From Terana coerulea (taxonomy: Eukaryota; Basidiomycota; Agaricomycetes; Polyporales; Phanerochaetaceae), in NCBI GenBank assembly GCA_024811115.1, contig JAKOGH010000155.1:1-13912 (forward strand): a stretch of DNA of 13,912 nucleotides, given 5' to 3'. The notes beneath the pieces are model-generated. The model did no database searches. It saw nothing but the letters and a program-made list of their open reading frames with translations, and was not told the origin of the DNA. This document shows positions 9,194-13,912 of this stretch, one piece after another. A program made the translations under genes and the position numbers. The number at the start of each line of letters is the position of its first letter. The stretch's first letter is position 1.

Positions 9194-12004
9194 TCAAGTA
9201 GCCTCTTCGAAATCGTTTTCAATCAAGACCGCATCTTCAGAATCGTCCTCCACCGACAGTGCTTCCTTGATTGAATCCCGTGTAACCGTGCCATTGAGTG
9301 TCTCATAATCGACGGCTTGGGGCAATGGAGCGCGCTTCCGTCGCGAGGACTGATATGAGCGCAAGTTGTCGCTGTAGTCGGCGATCACCCCGGAGCCCTT
9401 GGCGAAGACCTTGAACCACGCGTAAAACCATGGCGCCCACCGCCGAAACTTGGGCGTAAAGGGAATCTTGACCTGTCTATCCCGTAAATGCATGAGGCCA
9501 CCCTTTTTGCAGCTATACTCTCGATGCTACCGGACTCCCACTGCTGGAGATATTCGATAATTCTTGTCTTGAACGCCCCGCTCTCGATGGGCTCCATTGT
9601 CATGCTGCACCAGAGCGCAACGTAGAGCAACGACTCAAAGTCGTGTCGTAATCTGTGAAGTGTTCGCTCGTACGGCATTGGCGCTTCCAGGCTGTCGATG
9701 TCTGGGAGGCTTTCGTCTCCGATCAGTCCAAGGATGTCGATCGCGATGAAAGGGAGCGTCCCGGTACGATGCTTGGATGACACAGGATTAGCAGGCGAGC
9801 CATCAGAATTAACGACGGTAGCGAGATCGAAGTCGTTCAGGATGAAATGAGGCTTGTCATCGCGCATTTCGTACAGGATATTGTTGTGGCTGATGTCGCG
9901 ATGCAGGATTTTCGCCTCCCCGTGTCTAAGCTCGTGCAAGCCTGGCAGATATCAACGTTGAATTCAGCGGAGGTGACTGATCAAAACGAGGTAACTCACA
10001 GTCCAGCATCTGATACACCATGCGCGAAAGGTATTCGGAGCCCTGAGAGAAGAGTGCCCGCAGAGGCAGATATCTCGTGCAAACGAGCACCCGCATGACC
10101 CGTTCTTCATACTGGCCGTCATCGGCATTTTCTTCACGGAGGTAGTCCAGGAACACCTTGCGCGGCCCGTCAGAGAAGGACCAGAGGTCCGCTGATAGAT
10201 GAAGCTCGGGCAGGTGCTTGACCTTAGCTGCAAGAGCTATCTTGAGAAGCGCTTGTTCCGCAACGCGGGTCTTCACCTGGTTCGACAGCTTGATGATAAT
10301 CTTCTTGTTCTTGAGCAGCTTAGAATCCGATGTTGCGTTGTACACGAAGGTTCGTCTGCCGACCAGAGTGTACTGCGAGTACACCATATCCTGGAAAGTG
10401 ACACGTACGGTCTCCTGAGGGGACTTGGAGCTATTCGCAGCAGCCTTGGAGACCTCCACAATGCCTTTGGAGATCGTCTCGTCTGTCACTAGAGGCATAT
10501 CTACGGTGTAGCCTTCGAGACTGGTTGGGGGAAGCACGCCGGATAATCTTGGCCTGCGGGGGCTTGATCTCCCGAATGGCTCCAAGACGTTCTGCGTCGC
10601 AACTGCCAAGTGCAACCAGGATAGCTGCAACCAGCTCGAAGTCGTCAACAAGCGACACAGTCTCCATGGAGGTAACAATACCGCAAGCGTCGTAGTACCA
10701 GAGGGAAATCTTGTCCTTCTCAAACACGACCCCGAGGCTGTGGCTTCGCGTACCTGCGGTGGACGACAACATCTCGAGAGCATAACTTGCTGCCTGACAC
10801 TTATCGCTGGTGTAGATGGACAGCCTCAGGCTCTCGGAGCCCGAGCCCCGCTTGCTGGATCGCTCCGAATCTTGAAGAGACTCCATCTGGCCGATTTTAC
10901 GCTTCCCGCCAGTGGTGAGAGCTTCGGAGGTCCGTGAGCGTGCGTCCTGTGTCTCCAAAGGGCTTTGTGGAGGATCCTAATGGTATAATCGACGTCAACG
11001 CTACACAATGTAACTGGCGAGTCGACTATACGCACCGGAGTTGTAGACCCACGCAGCTCGGAGAGCCTCGAAGGGTTAATGCGCTTCGTGTCCTTCTGTT
11101 CCTTGAACTCTAACCAGAAAAGAACGGATGTCCACTCCAGCCGTTTTGCAGGAGCTTTACCTTTGCGCTGAAGATCGCCGGAACAAGCGTTGCGTATGCA
11201 GAGGCTGTCAGGTTTGCGTTTCGCTGCGACGGGTTGTTGGTCCTTGCGTACGAGCATTTCCATGTCGTTTACCGCAAACGTCACATCATCGATGGGATAG
11301 ACAACATCCGGAAGACAGTCTTTGGCCAACTGCAAAATTCTGTTCCCGACAGCGTTGAATGGAACGTATCGCCCCTTTTCGTTCGCAGCGTCGCAGAAAA
11401 GAAGTAATTGAGCATTGATGATCGGGTCCCGAAACCAGTCTGCGGCCTTTATCGCAGACACCCAGCTGTCGAGCTTGCCAGGACCTATGCCCAAGAGCGA
11501 TGACACCCAGGTTCGTAACGGGACATATTGACAGTGGTTCTCAAGATCTTTCTTGAGCAGCGGCCAGATGGCCTCTCGTTTGCGATCCGTGACAATTCTA
11601 CTCTGTGTCGACACGCTCATCGGTGTGCTGAGATTGGCTTTCAGTATTCCCTCTGCCAGTGAAAGATGACGGCTGGCAGAAGCAGCGGATGCCGAGTTGC
11701 GGAAGAGAGTGGAAGGAATGCTTGCTCCTCGTGAGGCAGTTGGGGTACGTGGTTCCTGTAGACCAGTCTGGCGTCGAGGGAGTCGAGGGGAGTCTGCGGG
11801 TCTGCATTGGACAGAGTAAGCTGTTGAGTGGTCCACTCGAGATATGAAGAAATGAGACCCACACAAATGCGACTGGGAAGAAGAGAAAATAAGAAGAGGA
11901 TCCGGGGAGGAGGACCGGCTGCGCAAAGATTCACCGTCTGTCGGCGAAGAGTCGTCGTCGAAGGTATGCGCCTCTGGATGGTCGTCTGGATGGTCGTGCG
12001 TCAT
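9194..12004 (-). CDS. FunK1-like fungal protein kinase, two frameshifts
   Basis: FunK1 kinases are an eukaryotic-like kinase family greatly expanded in mushroom fungi; substrates are mostly unknown. Exons on the minus strand: 12004-11036, 10976-10000, 9941-9194; introns 11035-10977 (GTGCGT to TTAG) and 9999-9942 (GTGAGT to GCCAG). The N-terminal regulatory part carries LEWTSVLFWLEFKE, a Ser-rich linker, then YALEMLS and LWYYDACGIV typical of the family. The kinase core shows IIIKLS (probable beta-3 Lys), a catalytic loop ILHRDISHNNILY with Asp about 664, and LNDFDLA with the metal-binding Asp about 685 (DFD for DFG). The tail includes IPFTPKF and an acidic end. The frame shifts twice: an extra base at a C run (10527-10531, between KPP and SLEGYTVD), and a missing base at 9501-9508 (A/G run). 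Allowing for both gives about 897 residues. The ATG at 12004 is the first in frame. Confidence 0.87.
11973..11996 (-). repeat. perfect 12-bp tandem repeat in the FunK1 5' coding end
   Basis: TCTGGATGGTCG occurs twice back to back on the plus strand. In the kinase frame it encodes the repeated DHPD/DHPE stretch just after the initiator Met. The unit is a multiple of three, so copy-number change would not shift the frame. Confidence 0.8.
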
Positions 12005-12061
12005 GATGAGTAATGTGAGTATGGGGTCAAGGTGTGATAGAGCGGCTTACCAGACACAGAA

Positions 12062-12114
12062 CGTTATATGCGGCTGAGCAGTGGCCACAATCCTAGGTGG
12101 CCATTGGGCCACTG
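12062..12114 (-). promoter_or_regulatory. FunK1 core promoter: TATA-like element and CCAAT box inside an inverted repeat
   Basis: On the minus strand a CATATAAC element (plus 12063-12070) lies about 60 nt upstream of the ATG at 12004. An inverted CCAAT (ATTGG, 12103-12107) lies about 100 nt upstream. The CCAAT sits in an inverted repeat: CAGTGGCC (12079-12086) pairs with GGCCACTG (12107-12114), and GTGGCC (12097-12102) with GGCCAC (12107-12112) across a 4-nt ATTG loop. A further GTGGCC is at 12121-12126. Confidence 0.45.
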
Positions 12115-12818
12115 TTGATGGTGGCCGTTCGTGTTCAACATCGTACCTACTCACCTTCCGGATTGAGCGAAATGTCACGTCACGCGTAACAGGAAGTGGT
12201 GTGTCACCACACCTTGACCTCACTCGTTATCGTCCGCTGGCAGAGGCAACACGAAGCGTGAGTTGCTTTACTGTATGACCCATCATCTCATCTCTGCAGA
12301 CTATTCGAATCGTTGGAAAGCTATTATCTCAGCATTTCTGGGTGCCTGAGACTTGAGCGCCTGTGCTTTGCCTGTGCTGTCAAGAATACTAGTAAGTATA
12401 GTACAAGCAGGGTGCTATACACCTTTCCAGTTTAATATATGTATACTAACGTCCTTAATTTCTACGTAAAGGACTCTGATGTAAAACATTTCGAGTTGAA
12501 GCTTGCGCTCCCGGTGCAAATCGGCTTGTCGACATGCTTACATTGCAAGATTACTTAGTCAGCATCTCACAGGTCTTACCCGGTAGGTTTGATCGTCTGA
12601 CTAATTTTAGTCACTTTGTGATGGACTAGATCAGAGATTTGGTCAATGCACAGGCGGCACCGACTCCGATGGTCTCATGCGGACCGAACATTACAGTAAT
12701 CCGGACCCTCGAGTGCGTGATGCTTTGCGAGCGACGCGTCTTGGACGCGGCCGACTCGGATTTTTTGGTTGATTTTTGGTGGGCCGGCCTTTGAATTTGC
12801 TTTGCATCTTGACCTCTG

Positions 12819-12825
12819 TATATAA
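12819..12825 (+). promoter_or_regulatory. TATA box of the alpha/beta hydrolase gene
   Basis: TATATAA (in CTCTGTATATAAGATCC) lies about 68-74 nt upstream of the ATG at 12893, followed by a C/A-rich leader typical of well expressed basidiomycete genes. Confidence 0.6.
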
Positions 12826-12892
12826 GATCCCAAATGCCTCCAACCCAGACAACCTCAACTTCCACAGTACACCACAGCAGAGCGTTCTCAGC

Positions 12893-13912
12893 ATGCATTT
12901 CGCGTCAGTTTTCTCCACGTGGGGGCTCAACCTTGCCTCGCTAGTCTGGGGTACTGTGCAGGGCCAAAGCACGACGCTCAGCACCGCACACGTTTCGCAC
13001 ACGGTGGACGTCGATGGCGTCGACGTCTTCTACCGTTCTGCAGGTAGCCCATCCAATCCGACCATTCTGCTGCTGCACGGTTTCCCGCCTCGTCTTTCCA
13101 ATACCGCAACCTCATGCAGCTCCTTGGGCCTAAATATCATACTATCGCGCCTGACCTGCCCGGGTTCGGGTGGACCCAGGTGCCACAGGGATACAACTAC
13201 AGTGAGTGCAAGAATACTTCTCCATTTCTCACTTGTCTCTGAATCGCCGTGATCTGTACAGCCTTCGATAACCTTGCGAACACGGTTGATGGATTTACCA
13301 AGGCAGTCAACATGACCAAGTTTGCGATGTATCTCTTTGACTACGGTGTAAGCAGTCCTCTGCATGATCACAAGGTCAAAACTCTTAAGCTGACGGCTGT
13401 CATATTAATAGGCTCCTGCCGGGTTTCGCGTCGCGCTGAAGGACCCTTCACGCATCACTGGGATCATCTCGCAGAACGGCAACGCCTACGTCGAAGGTTT
13501 CGGCCAGGAGTTCTGGGCACCCATCCTTGCCCTCTGGAACGCCTCTTCGACGTTGAACTACACCTCGCCGGAAGCCAACGCCGCCGCCCAGCTCCTCTCC
13601 TTCGACGTCACCAAGTCTCAGTACACCACCGGCGTGCCCGACGACCTCCTCATCAACATCGAGCCTGCGAGCTACACCACCGGACGCCGCCTCCCTGGCG
13701 CAGCCGCCCCAGCGGGACATCCAGCTGTCGCTCTTCTTCGACTACCGCACGAACCCCGAGGCGTACCCGTCCTGGCAGGCGTACCTGCGCACCAGCGAGG
13801 TGCCCGTGCTGGCGATGTGGGGTTTCAACGACATCGCCTTCATCCCGGCGGGCGCGACGGCGTACATGCGAGACGCGAAGAACCCCATCGTCAAGTTCGT
13901 CGACTCGGGCAC
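12893..13912 (+). CDS. secreted alpha/beta hydrolase with Asp nucleophile (3' end outside window), two frameshifts
   Basis: Exons: 12893-13201, 13262-13347, 13412 to the window end; introns 13202-13261 (GTGAGT to TACAG) and 13348-13411 (GTAAGC to AATAG). A signal peptide covers about residues 1-24 (cleavage near VQG-QS), so the enzyme should be extracellular. HGFP (62-65) forms the oxyanion region, DLPGFGW follows, and FDYGAP places the likely nucleophile at Asp130. This is the Asp elbow of the epoxide-hydrolase/haloalkane-dehalogenase group rather than a Ser elbow. WGFNDIAFIPAGA carries a likely acid, and the window stops where the catalytic His (DSG-H) would be expected. Two frame breaks occur: a missing C at 13084-13089 just after HGFP, and an extra base near 13682-13683 after SYTT. 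Both flanking frames are clearly homologous and stop-free. The ATG at 12893 follows the TATA box and starts the signal peptide. Substrate is unknown. Confidence 0.85.

Larger units (their letters stand above)
12005..12892. other. divergent intergenic region between FunK1 and the hydrolase
   Basis: About 890 nt separating two genes transcribed away from each other. It contains the FunK1 promoter elements near 12062-12126, an AT-rich middle section (about 12380-12480) and the hydrolase TATA box at 12819-12825. The ORFs here are short and without recognisable motifs. No transposon ends or RNA genes were seen. Confidence 0.5.

Noticed and set aside
12776..12892. Upstream in-frame start for the hydrolase
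   Set aside because: It begins before and spans the TATA box and leader; the ATG at 12893 starts a proper signal peptide.
1..13912. A transposon or biosynthetic cluster linking the genes
   Set aside because: No terminal inverted repeats, transposase, reverse transcriptase or core biosynthetic enzyme was seen; co-location alone is weak evidence.

Overview
The window looks like part of an Agaricomycete (mushroom-forming basidiomycete) genome, most like a wood-decay polypore, although the species cannot be read from the sequence. Reasons: very small GT-AG introns (about 48-64 nt in the largest gene) in great number, a FunK1-type fungal protein kinase, a basidiomycete-style BTB/POZ protein, and a self-sufficient CYP505 P450-reductase fusion. 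I see no tRNA, rRNA, CRISPR array or transposon.

Layout. (1) 14-927, plus: a small secreted protein of unknown function, followed by spliced-looking exons whose frames do not join cleanly. (2) 1160-1592, plus: a truncated, frameshifted second copy of its 5' half. (3) 1960-6341, minus: CYP505 fatty-acid hydroxylase (P450 fused to P450 reductase), 23 exons, about 1062 residues once one single-base gap is allowed for. (4) 6342-7597: promoter region between two divergent genes, with a TATA box for CYP505, a GC-rich hairpin and a strong plus-strand TATA far upstream of the next gene. (5) 7598-8732, plus: BTB/POZ protein, two exons. (6) 9194-12004, minus: FunK1-like kinase, at least three exons. 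(7) 12005-12892: second divergent promoter region, with an inverted repeat around a CCAAT box and a TATA box for the hydrolase. (8) 12893 to the window end, plus: secreted alpha/beta hydrolase with an Asp nucleophile, cut by the window end.

The main unexpected observation is that every gene here needs one or two single-base frame corrections, most of them at short homopolymers. The splice sites and protein motifs on both sides are intact and, in the four large genes, no in-frame nonsense mutations were found. Uncorrected sequencing or assembly indels explain this best. Recent decay of a whole accessory block is the alternative.

No shared pathway links all the genes. CYP505 (subterminal hydroxylation of fatty acids) and the extracellular hydrolase could both act on lipids or xenobiotics, and the BTB and FunK1 proteins are members of families that are expanded in mushroom genomes, but a functional cluster is not shown.
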